From: JAAXHB01 sp965221635
GTDB lineage: Bacteria > Actinomycetota > Acidimicrobiia > Acidimicrobiales > Aldehydirespiratoraceae
Length of the DNA: 64,000 nt
Assembly (NCBI GenBank): GCA_965221635.1
Contig: OZ244902.1
Location: 2,728,001-2,792,000, forward strand
Reading direction: 5' to 3'
Position 1 is the first letter of the stretch; every line of letters begins with the position of its first letter. The notes beneath the pieces were generated by a model that saw nothing but the letters and a program-made list of their open reading frames with translations, was not told the origin of the DNA and searched no databases. Shown here piece after piece: positions 16,021 through 24,103 of this stretch. Both the position numbers and the translations under genes were made by a program.

Positions 16021-18228
16021 TCACACCCACCGCGTGAGCGGCGGCAGCACGGCGTCCTCGCTGAACGCCCCGGGCGCCCTTGCCAGGTTCCACAGGTACA
16101 CGGCCATCTTGGCCCTCGGGATCGGCTCGTGGGGGTTGAAGTTCACGGTTTGGAAGTTCGGCGGGTTGTAGTCGTCGTCCACCCACAGGTCCCAGTCCAG
16201 CATCCAACGAACCGCCTCCAGGTAGAAGCTGTTCGATTCCACGTCGTGGAACGGTATGGCCGACCCGCCGTCGAGATGGCCTGCGTAACGCCACAAGAAC
16301 GCCGTTGTCTGCGCGGCGGTTAGCTGGTCGTGCGGGCAGAACCTGCTGGCGCCGCAACCGACCGTGATCCCAAGCGACGCCATCCACACCACCGGGCCCA
16401 CGTAGAACGCCCCCTCGTGGAGATCTTCGAAGCCCCCGTAGGGCGGTGTGCCCGGCCGGGGGTCGGGGCGGCCGGCGAGGCGCCACAGGAACGTGGCGAA
16501 CTGGGCTCGTGTGAGCGGCGCGTCGGGCGAGAACGTGGCGTCGGCGGTGCCCGGGGTGCCGGAGGTGCCGGTGGTGAGCCCCTGAGACGCCAGCCAGGTG
16601 ACGGCTTCCAGGTAGGGCGCGTCGGCGGGAACATCGGAGAACACCCGGCCGCTGAGCTCGGCCCGGGCGGCGTCCTCGTCGAGGTCGATTTGCTGATCAC
16701 CCGACGGGTCGAGATCGCCTGTGGGCACCTCGACGAAATCGGAGGGAACCAGCCCCGCCGGAGCGATCTTTGTGGAGTTGAACGGCGCACAATCGGCGGT
16801 GCGGCGACAGCCCTGCAACATAGCGTAGTAGAAGCGGTACCCGAACGGCTCGCCGTCGGAGTCGCGCACCTCCAGAGTCCTGGCGCTGCCCACCAATGTC
16901 ACCAGTGCGTCGTCGATGCGCCCCGATTCCGAGGCGCCCTCGATTTGGATTTCCTGAAGTTGGCCCACACCCAGATCTGCGTAGGTGTACTCCTCGAGCC
17001 AGCGCGACACGTCGTCCACGGGGTAGCTGCGATACCACTGATGCCACGGATTGGACGGCTCGCCCTCCTCGTTCACCGCCGCGTCAAACGGGTCGGGTTG
17101 GGCCACCAGGTACGCCACCGGCGTGTTCCACGGCACCTCCGCCGCGGCTGTGTAACCGCCGTTGGAGGCCGAGTAGTAGGTGGGCACCACTTCACGACCC
17201 GAGTCGGGGTCGTCCTCGCTGTTCGGGTAGGTGAGCACCATGTCGTCTGTGGAGTCCACCAAGGAGCGCCAGTCCACGTAACGCTCGGCTTCCTCCTCGT
17301 GAGTCCAGGCGTGGTACTCCTGATCGGTCACCGAGTTGTACAGGTCGAACACCTCACCGGAGTCCCGGCGATCCGCTGTGCGGGCCACTGCAAAACTGCG
17401 AGCCGCTATCACCTGCGCCTTGAGCGCCTCGGGATGCCACCGAACCGGCATCTCGTCCACGCCGTAGAGGTACTGCTGCATGGTGAGACCGGCCACCACC
17501 AGGCAGTAGTGACCCGACCTGGCGCTGCCGCAGTTGTCGGCGCCTGTGGCCGCGGGGGTGAGCTCGAACTGGCCGTACGCGTACTCCTTGCCGTCGTTGG
17601 AGATCCCCGACACTCGCACCGTTTCGCCCTGGTTGAACGTGACCGTGATGATCGATCCGGGGCAGAAGCCGCGGCACCAGTCGATGTTGCTCGAGTTGAT
17701 GTACCAGCCGCCGTTGCCGCGGCGGATCGTGAGACGGTTGCGGGTGGTGTCCAGAAACTTGCCGTCCATCAGCACCGTCACCAGCCCCGAAGGGGTGAAC
17801 ACCGTTTCGTTGTGTACCGCGATGCGAACGTTGATGTCGTCGGGCACCCGTTCGGGCGCCACCTCAAGGGTGGTGCCAGGGAAGTAGAAATCGAGAATCT
17901 CGGTGTGGGAATGTCCGGCGTAGGCCCGGCCCAGGGCGCCGTACTGGCTCATGCCCACACCGTGACCGAAACCGCCGCCGCTGAAGTTGAACGCCCCGTC
18001 GGTGGGCAGTTGGGTGACGATCAACTGAGCCGGGCGCACCAACGCGGCCACCGGTGCAGCGGCTTGTGCGGGCAGCGCTTGCGCTGGGGGCGCCATCGCA
18101 ACCGTGGCATTGGCGATCCCCGCAGCCGGAGCCGCCGCGACGGTGGCGCACACCAGCGCCAACACGCACAAAAGGGCCGTGGGCAACACCGTGGGGCGTG
18201 TGGTGCGCAGCGTCAGAGGTTTGGGCAT
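16021..18228 (-). CDS. Secreted SpoIID/LytB-domain protein with three C-terminal SLH repeats
   Basis: This 735-residue protein starts with a signal peptide (hydrophobic 17-40, Ala-rich cleavage region). GFGHGVGMSQYGALG lies at 86-100, and a SpoIID core follows with QYLYGVDEMPVRWHPEALKAQV near 255-275. The glutamate there corresponds to the catalytic residue of SpoIID, a lytic transglycosylase acting on denuded glycan strands. Three SLH-like repeats fill about 525-725, each with an FSDV-like opening and a PLTRAQFATFLWRLAG-like close, and would bind a cell-wall polymer. The GHGVGMSQYGA motif precedes the core, as in other actinobacterial members. Lying within a glycan cluster, it may remodel peptidoglycan where the polymer is attached. 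Confidence 0.88.
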   Translation of the reverse strand: MPKPLTLRTTRPTVLPTALLCVLALVCATVAAAPAAGIANATVAMAPPAQALPAQAAAPVAALVRPAQLIVTQLPTDGAFNFSGGGFGHGVGMSQYGALGRAYAGHSHTEILDFYFPGTTLEVAPERVPDDINVRIAVHNETVFTPSGLVTVLMDGKFLDTTRNRLTIRRGNGGWYINSSNIDWCRGFCPGSIITVTFNQGETVRVSGISNDGKEYAYGQFELTPAATGADNCGSARSGHYCLVVAGLTMQQYLYGVDEMPVRWHPEALKAQVIAARSFAVARTADRRDSGEVFDLYNSVTDQEYHAWTHEEEAERYVDWRSLVDSTDDMVLTYPNSEDDPDSGREVVPTYYSASNGGYTAAAEVPWNTPVAYLVAQPDPFDAAVNEEGEPSNPWHQWYRSYPVDDVSRWLEEYTYADLGVGQLQEIQIEGASESGRIDDALVTLVGSARTLEVRDSDGEPFGYRFYYAMLQGCRRTADCAPFNSTKIAPAGLVPSDFVEVPTGDLDPSGDQQIDLDEDAARAELSGRVFSDVPADAPYLEAVTWLASQGLTTGTSGTPGTADATFSPDAPLTRAQFATFLWRLAGRPDPRPGTPPYGGFEDLHEGAFYVGPVVWMASLGITVGCGASRFCPHDQLTAAQTTAFLWRYAGHLDGGSAIPFHDVESNSFYLEAVRWMLDWDLWVDDDYNPPNFQTVNFNPHEPIPRAKMAVYLWNLARAPGAFSEDAVLPPLTRWV

Positions 18229-18269
18229 AGGTCAGTGGCTCCCGGCCATCTCCGCCCACGTCGCGGTTG

Positions 18270-18275
18270 AGGCTA
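18270..18275 (-). promoter_or_regulatory. Possible -10 box (TAGCCT) upstream of the SLH protein
   Basis: TAGCCT on the minus strand lies 41 nt before the ATG at 18228, which would leave a leader of about 35 nt. Similar TAGCCT boxes occur before other gene starts in this window. No convincing -35 box is visible. Confidence 0.35.
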
Positions 18276-18305
18276 ACCCCACGGGTTGGCAAATCCGAAG
18301 AGCCG

Positions 18306-19109
18306 CTAATCGCCGCCGGGGTTGTGACGGTCACCGCGAGCGGATCGACGGGCGCCGACGCCGTGCTTCACGATGCAATACACGGCGGCGAGGCCGTCAC
18401 GCCAGCCGATCTTTTTGCCTTCGGCGTAGGTGCGCCCCGCGTAGGAGATCCCCACCTCCCACACTCGCCAGCCCCCGGCGGCGACCTTGGCGGTGATCTC
18501 CGGCTCGAAACCGAAACGGTTCTCGGTGATCGTGATCGACTGGATCACCTCGCGGCGGAAAGCCTTGTAGCAGGTTTCCATGTCGGTGAGGTTCAGATCG
18601 GTGAACGCATTGGACAAGGTGGTGAGCAAACGGTTCCCCACCGAATGCCAGAAGTACAACACCCGCCGCGGCGCGCTCGACTGGAAACGTGACCCGTACA
18701 CCACGTCGGCCTGACCCGAAAGCAGCGGCGCCAACAGCAGATCCCAGTCGGCCGGGTCGTACTCCAGGTCGGCGTCCTGCACCACCACGAAATCGCAGCG
18801 CACCTCGGCGAAGCCTCTACGCAACGCAGCGCCCTTGCCCATGTTGTGTGACTGGTGCAGCACCCGCACCCGCGGGTCGTCGATCTCGGCGAGGATTTCG
18901 CGGGTGCCGTCGCTGGAGCCGTCGTCCACGATGATCAACTCGCCGGTGTGATGGTTGGCCAGCACCCGGGCCACGCACTGCGCGACGGTGGCGGCCTCGT
19001 TGTAGCAGGGCATCACCACCGACAAATGCCCGGCGGCCTCACCGTCGGGTTGGCTGCGGTGCGCGGGGGACGACTTCGCGTCGGAGGCGTTGGGCGGGTT
19101 GTCGGTCAA
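18306..19109 (-). CDS. GT2 glycosyltransferase, dolichyl-phosphate-mannose synthase-like
   Basis: This is a 267-residue soluble GT2 of the DPM1/polyprenyl-phosphate glycosyltransferase type. It has LSVVMPCYNEAATV at 29-42, LIIVDDGSSDGTREIL at 58-73 and QDADLEYDP at 111-119, which contains the DAD metal site. The later stretch TDMETCYKAFRREVIQSI is typical of this group, which makes polyprenyl-phosphate sugars for GT-C enzymes. The likely start is a TTG at 19109 that overlaps the ATPase stop as TTGA. The frame is open further upstream but lies inside the ATPase gene. Several GT-C enzymes in the window would need such a lipid-linked donor. Confidence 0.87.
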   Translation of the reverse strand: MTDNPPNASDAKSSPAHRSQPDGEAAGHLSVVMPCYNEAATVAQCVARVLANHHTGELIIVDDGSSDGTREILAEIDDPRVRVLHQSHNMGKGAALRRGFAEVRCDFVVVQDADLEYDPADWDLLLAPLLSGQADVVYGSRFQSSAPRRVLYFWHSVGNRLLTTLSNAFTDLNLTDMETCYKAFRREVIQSITITENRFGFEPEITAKVAAGGWRVWEVGISYAGRTYAEGKKIGWRDGLAAVYCIVKHGVGARRSARGDRHNPGGD

Positions 19110-19876
19110 CTTCGGGCCGTCAGTTCGTTGTCGCCGCTGGTGGCCACGTGTTGCAGATACGTGTCCACCACGTTGTCGGGTTCGCCCACCATGCGCAGCC
19201 TGCCGTGATCGAGCCATCCCACCCGATCACACAGGTCCCTGATCAGGTCGGTGTTGTGCGACACCAACACGATGGTGGTGCCCTTGGCGCGCAACTGAGC
19301 CAGGTGTGTCATGCAGCGGTTCTGGAACTCCTCGTCACCCACGGCGATCACCTCGTCGATCAGCAGGATCTGCGGATCCACGTTCACGCTCACCGCGAAG
19401 CCGAGCCTCACGTACATGCCGCTGGAGTAGATCTTCACCGGGGCGTCGATCTGATCCCCGATGCCGCTGAAGGCGATGATCTCGTCCATGGCGTCGGCCA
19501 TCTGCCGGCGGCTCAAACCGAGGATGGCGCCGTTCAGGTACACGTTTTCGCGCCCGGTGAGATCCGGGTGAAAACCGGAGCCCAGCTCGAGTAGCGCCGA
19601 AACCCGGCCACGGGTGGTGATCCTGCCGGTGGTGGGACGGTGAATCCCCGCGATCAGGCGCAGCAATGTGGATTTGCCGCTGCCGTTGTGACCTATCAGC
19701 CCAAAAAACGAGCTGCGCGCCACCCCCAGGGAGATGTCCCGCAGCACCCAGAAGTCGTTCACGTCACGGCGGCCGAATCGCAGCACGGCCTCCTTGAGCG
19801 AACTCGGGCGGTCCAGTTCGAGCCGGAAGCGTTTGGACACGTCGCTCACGTCCACGTCGAATTGGCCGTTGGTCAC
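19106..19876 (-). CDS. ABC transporter ATP-binding protein for polysaccharide export (second system)
   Basis: This is a 256-residue Wzt/TagH-type ATPase. Walker A GHNGSGKST is at 62-70, the signature IYSSGMYVRLGFAV begins near 149, Walker B ILLIDEVIAVGDEEF begins near 169 and the switch histidine lies in LVSHNTD. The LSRRQMADAMDEIIAFSG segment is characteristic of polysaccharide exporters. Like the ATPase at 12699-13454 it has no extra C-terminal substrate-binding domain. The GTG start overlaps the permease stop as GTGA, and its own stop overlaps the next start as TTGA, so the genes are probably translationally coupled. Confidence 0.93.
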   Translation of the reverse strand: MTNGQFDVDVSDVSKRFRLELDRPSSLKEAVLRFGRRDVNDFWVLRDISLGVARSSFFGLIGHNGSGKSTLLRLIAGIHRPTTGRITTRGRVSALLELGSGFHPDLTGRENVYLNGAILGLSRRQMADAMDEIIAFSGIGDQIDAPVKIYSSGMYVRLGFAVSVNVDPQILLIDEVIAVGDEEFQNRCMTHLAQLRAKGTTIVLVSHNTDLIRDLCDRVGWLDHGRLRMVGEPDNVVDTYLQHVATSGDNELTARS

Positions 19877-20694
19877 GGTTCCTCGCTTATCGCCATCGAA
19901 CGCCTACGGAAATACCAGATGCCCAGCACGAACGCCCCGACCGCCCACGCCAGGGCCACCGCAGCCTCGCGCAGGTCGGGCACGCGCAGGAAGTACACGG
20001 CGTCCCTGGCCATGGCGATCATCGAGTTGAGCGGGTTGGCTTCCATGATGCGCCGCACCGGCAGCCCGTATGCCTGGTCGGGCACGATGTCGGGCGTGAA
20101 CACGATCGGCACCGTGAAGAACGCCACGCTCAACCCGATGGTCACCAAGTGCTGAATGTCGCGGTAGCGAACGTTGAGCACCGCCACGAAGAAACCCAAA
20201 CCGGTGCCGAACGCGGCGGTGATCACCAGTGCCACCGGCAGGAACAGCAACGTCGGCGCGATGTTGCCCAGCATGGCCATGATCACCACCAGCACCAGCG
20301 CTTCGAGGCCGCTTTGGATCATCGTGGCGCTCACACCACCGATGATGGCGGCTTCGGTGGGGAAGTAGATCTTCTTGCGCAGGTCGCTCACGTCACGCAG
20401 CCAGCGCATGGCGCCGTTGATCACCGCGGTGAACACGTTCCACACCACCAAACCCGAAAACAAATACAAGGCGAACGCTTCGGCCTTTCCGTTGGCGGTG
20501 ACCGGCGGCGAGGCTCGGTAGATAACGCCGAACACCATGCTGTACACGCCCACGGTCATCAGCGGGTTGATCAGGCTCCACAGCCAGCCGAGAATGCTGC
20601 GCTTGTAGAGGGTCTTGGCTTCCCGGTCGGCGAAGCAGCGAACCAGGGTGAGCCCGGTGCGCGCCGATGAGGTCACCGTGTTCAACGCCGGCAT
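19873..20694 (-). CDS. ABC-2 type polysaccharide export permease (second system)
   Basis: This is a 273-residue permease with six hydrophobic segments. The family landmark YKRSILGWLWSLINPLMTVGVYSMVF lies near the N-terminus, LRKKIYFPTEAAIIGGV in the middle and MEANPLNSMIAMARDAVY near the end, as in TagG and RfbA-type permeases. The ATG at 20694 is 5 bp after the upstream GT2 stop. The open frame continues to 20946 but is Arg/Pro-rich and lies inside that GT2 gene. It pairs with the ATPase at 19106-19876. Its sequence differs clearly from the permease at 11871-12698, so these are two distinct exporters and not a recent duplication. Confidence 0.91.
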   Translation of the reverse strand: MPALNTVTSSARTGLTLVRCFADREAKTLYKRSILGWLWSLINPLMTVGVYSMVFGVIYRASPPVTANGKAEAFALYLFSGLVVWNVFTAVINGAMRWLRDVSDLRKKIYFPTEAAIIGGVSATMIQSGLEALVLVVIMAMLGNIAPTLLFLPVALVITAAFGTGLGFFVAVLNVRYRDIQHLVTIGLSVAFFTVPIVFTPDIVPDQAYGLPVRRIMEANPLNSMIAMARDAVYFLRVPDLREAAVALAWAVGAFVLGIWYFRRRSMAISEEP

Positions 20695-20699
20695 CGCGG

Positions 20700-21818
20700 T
20701 TACCGCTCGCCCCGGTCGTCGGATTCGGTGCTGTCGGCGACCGCGGTTGCAGCAGTTGGCGGTGCGAACTGTGGAGATCCTTCTCGCCGGGCGAGCCGCG
20801 GCAGCAGGCGCACCATGCGGGCCCTCGCCGCGGTGGGGATCAGCCGCCGCGCCAGGCTGCGACCCGGCGACAGCTTCGGGCACAGCGCGGCCTTGGTTTG
20901 GGTTCGGGCGATGCTGTGATGATGACGGAACCCGTCGGTGAGCCACTGCCGGGGCAGGTCTTCGCCCACCAGCGCGGTCACCGGGGGCCCACCGGGAGTG
21001 AAACGGGCCTCGGCGAGGCGGTACACGTCGCCACCGGGCACCATCACCCGGCCGGCCGACAGCTTGTGGAGGATCTGTTCACGGCAGTGCTCCCACTGGC
21101 CGGGGGTTGCCTGTGAGGACGCGCCGGCGGTATTCACTCGTCTGTACAGCGAGGTGACCTGAGGCCGGGAGTGCACCGGAATCCGCTGGGCCGTGCGCAA
21201 CAGGAGATCCCAGTCCTCCAACAGATCCAAGCTCTCGTCGAAGGTGATGTTGAGGTCGCTCAGTGCCTGGCGGGGGAGTGCCATCGAGCAGATCGGTGTT
21301 TCGTTGTGGGACAGGTGGGCGAGCAGATCGAACCGGTCGGCGAAGGGAGTGGTGAGCGGCCCGATTGGGCTTTGTGGCTCTCCGGTGGCGGAGGCTGTCC
21401 AGTTCTGTTGATGCACAACCGACCGCACAACCGCTCCGGGCGCCTCGACCGCGCCTTGTGCGAACACCTCCAGCCAGTTCGGGTAGGCGAGGTCGTCGTC
21501 ATCAAGGAACGTCACGTAATCGGCGGTTGCGAACTCCAGCGCCGCGTTGAGGGGACGACAGCGGCCTCCTTCTGCGCCCACCGCCAGCACTCGCCACTTC
21601 TTGGGCATCCCGGCGCCGGCGCGCAGCTGCGACTGCGCAGCTTCGGCCACGCTTACCGGGGCGTGTACCGCCACGATCACCGAGAACTCCGCCTCGGTTT
21701 GCTGTGAGCCGAGGCTGGCCATTGCCTCGACGAGAGCGGAGGGGCGGTTGCCTTGGGTGCGCACGATCACATCGAAGGTCAACGCCGCGGGTTCCGCGGG
21801 CGTGGCTGTGCTTGTCAC
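20700..21818 (-). CDS. GT2 glycosyltransferase
   Basis: This is a 372-residue cytosolic GT2. TFDVIVRTQGNRPSALVEAMASL opens the GT-A fold near residue 14, and YVTFLDDDDLAYPNWLEV near 105-120 gives the acidic metal-binding cluster. FDESLDLLEDWDLLLRTAQ lies near 215-235 in the position of the acceptor-side acidic motif. The C-terminal 70 residues are basic and low in complexity. The GTG start overlaps the stop of the upstream GT2 gene (GTGA), and the ABC permease follows after 5 bp. This places it in one operon with the second exporter. Sugar specificity cannot be predicted. Confidence 0.86.
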   Translation of the reverse strand: MTSTATPAEPAALTFDVIVRTQGNRPSALVEAMASLGSQQTEAEFSVIVAVHAPVSVAEAAQSQLRAGAGMPKKWRVLAVGAEGGRCRPLNAALEFATADYVTFLDDDDLAYPNWLEVFAQGAVEAPGAVVRSVVHQQNWTASATGEPQSPIGPLTTPFADRFDLLAHLSHNETPICSMALPRQALSDLNITFDESLDLLEDWDLLLRTAQRIPVHSRPQVTSLYRRVNTAGASSQATPGQWEHCREQILHKLSAGRVMVPGGDVYRLAEARFTPGGPPVTALVGEDLPRQWLTDGFRHHHSIARTQTKAALCPKLSPGRSLARRLIPTAARARMVRLLPRLARREGSPQFAPPTAATAVADSTESDDRGER

Positions 21819-24076
21819 GGCTTGCGGCGGGTCATGCGGGCCGCTGCTCGCCGGAGGGGTCTGGTGATTCTCGCCGCGGCGCGCACCATCGGGTTTCCCA
21901 CCAGCCGCCGGTAGCGGGCCTGGAGGGCTTCGATCTCCTCGAGTTGTGCCACCCGGGCACGGAGCGGGCCGACTTGTGCCTGGGCGCCGCCGAGACCGTC
22001 GCGCAGGCGCAGAATCTCACGCCGCAACACGGCGGGATCGTCACTGTGGATCGGATCAGGCCCCGCTGTGGGCACAAGCTGCGTGTCGATCTCGGGCAGG
22101 GACATCGGCGCGACGCTAGCGGTGCCTTCTGACGCGGCCCGGTTTGCGTTCAAGCGGCGCAGCTCGGCCCACACCGGCTTGTGAAATCCCGCGACAATTT
22201 CGGCGGTTCGGGCCGCCGCGACAGCGGATGGCAAGGCGGGCGGCATCGTGGCCGGCAGAGTGGATGGCCCGGCAGGTGGCACAGCGGGTGGTTGATGGTC
22301 GGCGTCGGGGTGAGCGTTGGCGATGTCTCCGGGGCGCACGAATCCGGGGTGATACCAGGGATCGGTGATCAGCCCCCAGCGACCGGCGAAACGGTTCCAT
22401 TCCCAAGGTTGCACCGTGGTGGCGCGGGTGCGGCCCTCGTGGTGGACGAGCACCGCTGCCGGTTCAACCACCGTTCGCAGGCCGCGCTGGGCCAGGCGCA
22501 GGCAGTAGTCGATGTCGTTGAAGGCCAGCGGCAACTTCGTGGTGAACCCGCCCATCGCCAGAAAATCGCTTCGCCCGGTCATCATCGCGGCTCCGGTCAC
22601 CGCGCAAACCGTGCGAGCCACCCCCCAGCCGCGCCGGTCTGCCGCTTGGGGATCCCAACCCGCGAACGGGTGCAGCGGGCGAGTGTCGTCGATCACCACG
22701 CCGGTGTGTTGCACCGTTCCGTCTGCGAACAGCAGCCGGGCGCCCACCGCGCCCACGCCGGCCATCTCGGCGTGAACCCACATCTGGGCCATCCAATCCG
22801 GGTCGATCACCTCTGTGTCGTCATTGAGCAAAACCAACAAAGGCCCACGAGCGGCCAGCGCGCCCAAGTTCACCGCCTCGGAGAAATTGAACCGCCCCGC
22901 AGGTCGGCGCACGATCCGTGCCGGCGGATCGGTGAGCGCCGCAACCTCGGAGAGTTCGCGACCGTCGAGTCGGCATTCGTCGCCCACCACCAGGATCGTC
23001 TCAATGTGCGGCCACCGAGTGGTTGCAAGCGACGCCAGACAACGCCGGATCATCGCCTCACCAGTGGCCGGATCGGGCGTCGCCGCAGTCGGAACCACAA
23101 CCGACACCACCGGAACCCCACCCAAAACGCGATTGGGTGGCCCGCTTCCTTGCCGGGTCACCCTGTTCGAGCCGTTGCTGCCGCTGTGACGGGGTAAGAG
23201 ATGCGGAAGGCGGATGGTGGTGTCCGGCTCAGGGCCTTCGGCCACCGTGCAGTGGCTGATCGCGTTGCGGTCAAGGTAGGCCTGCGCGGCAGCCACGGCG
23301 GCTTTGCTGCCTCCGTGTTTGCCAGTGGCCCTGTGGCACAGCACGGCGGGAATGTGAAGCACCGCTTGGGTCTCTGATGCCCTGAGCATCAGGTCGTGTC
23401 GGGCGAACTCGTCAGTGCCCGCCTCCCAGCCTTGCCGGGTGACGGCCCCAAGCGCGGCTGCGGTCACCACGAACGGATCACCGGTGTATCGAGTGCTCAG
23501 CGCCAGGTCGAGGTTCCAGGCCGGTCGAAGCGTCACCTGTACCGTGGATTGGGGCGCCGACGATCCACGGGGTGATCCGTTGCAAGCAGCGGTGGCGCTG
23601 CCGGTGGTCGAGTCGGCGTACGCGGCCACTGCGCTGGGGTGCGCCTCGAATGCTGCCTTGAAGGTCTGTACTGCAGACGGATGCAACCAGTCGTCGGTGT
23701 CCACGATCGTGAACAAGTCCCCGGCCTTGGCGGCAACCTCGTGCGCCACCGACGTCGCCGCCCCGTCACAGAAGACGAGTTGTTCGGTGTCCGGATGCCG
23801 CTCTGCGTCGTCGGCGGGTGGCTGCGCCCAACTGTCGCCCTCGTGTGCAGGCACACCACCGTTGTCGTCACGGGGTGTAACGGCGTCGGCGACGATCCAC
23901 AAGCGCCAGTGCTGGTCGCTTTGGGCTTGCAGCGACTCCCACAATGCCGATGCCGCCACCTGCTCCCGGAGGTGTGCCGGCCAGGTTGACCGGTCATCGG
24001 TGGAGCGAACAGGGCGCGTCTCACTGAGCGGGGCCGGTGGGTCGTGCAGGGCGGCCATCAAGTGAAGCACAGGCAT
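21815..24076 (-). CDS. Two-domain GT2 glycosyltransferase with C-terminal coiled coil
   Basis: This is a 753-residue protein at the head of the minus-strand operon. The N-terminal ~230 residues look like a reduced GT-A fold, with LFTIVDTDDWLHPSAV as a likely metal site. A complete GT2 domain fills about 320-580. It has VPVVSVVVPT, LLVLLNDDTEVIDPDWMAQM, and FNDIDYCLRLAQRGLRTV with HHEGRTR, a pattern of O-antigen and rhamnan transferases. Residues near 675-730 have heptad-like Leu/Arg/Glu spacing and probably form a coiled coil, followed by a very basic tail. Such tails often hold together complexes of polymerising transferases. Whether the first GT domain is active is uncertain. Confidence 0.85.
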   Translation of the reverse strand: MPVLHLMAALHDPPAPLSETRPVRSTDDRSTWPAHLREQVAASALWESLQAQSDQHWRLWIVADAVTPRDDNGGVPAHEGDSWAQPPADDAERHPDTEQLVFCDGAATSVAHEVAAKAGDLFTIVDTDDWLHPSAVQTFKAAFEAHPSAVAAYADSTTGSATAACNGSPRGSSAPQSTVQVTLRPAWNLDLALSTRYTGDPFVVTAAALGAVTRQGWEAGTDEFARHDLMLRASETQAVLHIPAVLCHRATGKHGGSKAAVAAAQAYLDRNAISHCTVAEGPEPDTTIRLPHLLPRHSGSNGSNRVTRQGSGPPNRVLGGVPVVSVVVPTAATPDPATGEAMIRRCLASLATTRWPHIETILVVGDECRLDGRELSEVAALTDPPARIVRRPAGRFNFSEAVNLGALAARGPLLVLLNDDTEVIDPDWMAQMWVHAEMAGVGAVGARLLFADGTVQHTGVVIDDTRPLHPFAGWDPQAADRRGWGVARTVCAVTGAAMMTGRSDFLAMGGFTTKLPLAFNDIDYCLRLAQRGLRTVVEPAAVLVHHEGRTRATTVQPWEWNRFAGRWGLITDPWYHPGFVRPGDIANAHPDADHQPPAVPPAGPSTLPATMPPALPSAVAAARTAEIVAGFHKPVWAELRRLNANRAASEGTASVAPMSLPEIDTQLVPTAGPDPIHSDDPAVLRREILRLRDGLGGAQAQVGPLRARVAQLEEIEALQARYRRLVGNPMVRAAARITRPLRRAAARMTRRKP

Positions 24077-24087
24077 GGGTAGTGGTG

Positions 24088-24097
24088 AAGGTAGCTT
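24088..24097. promoter_or_regulatory. Overlapping divergent -10 boxes sharing one TA pair
   Basis: The 10-bp stretch AAGGTAGCTT contains TAGCTT on the plus strand (24092-24097), 6 nt before the GTG at 24104. On the minus strand it contains TACCTT (24093-24088), 11 nt before the ATG at 24076. Both boxes use the same TA pair and point outward. Two polymerases could not bind at once, so the two operons may compete for initiation. Confidence 0.45.
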
Positions 24098-24103
24098 CGT
24101 TTC

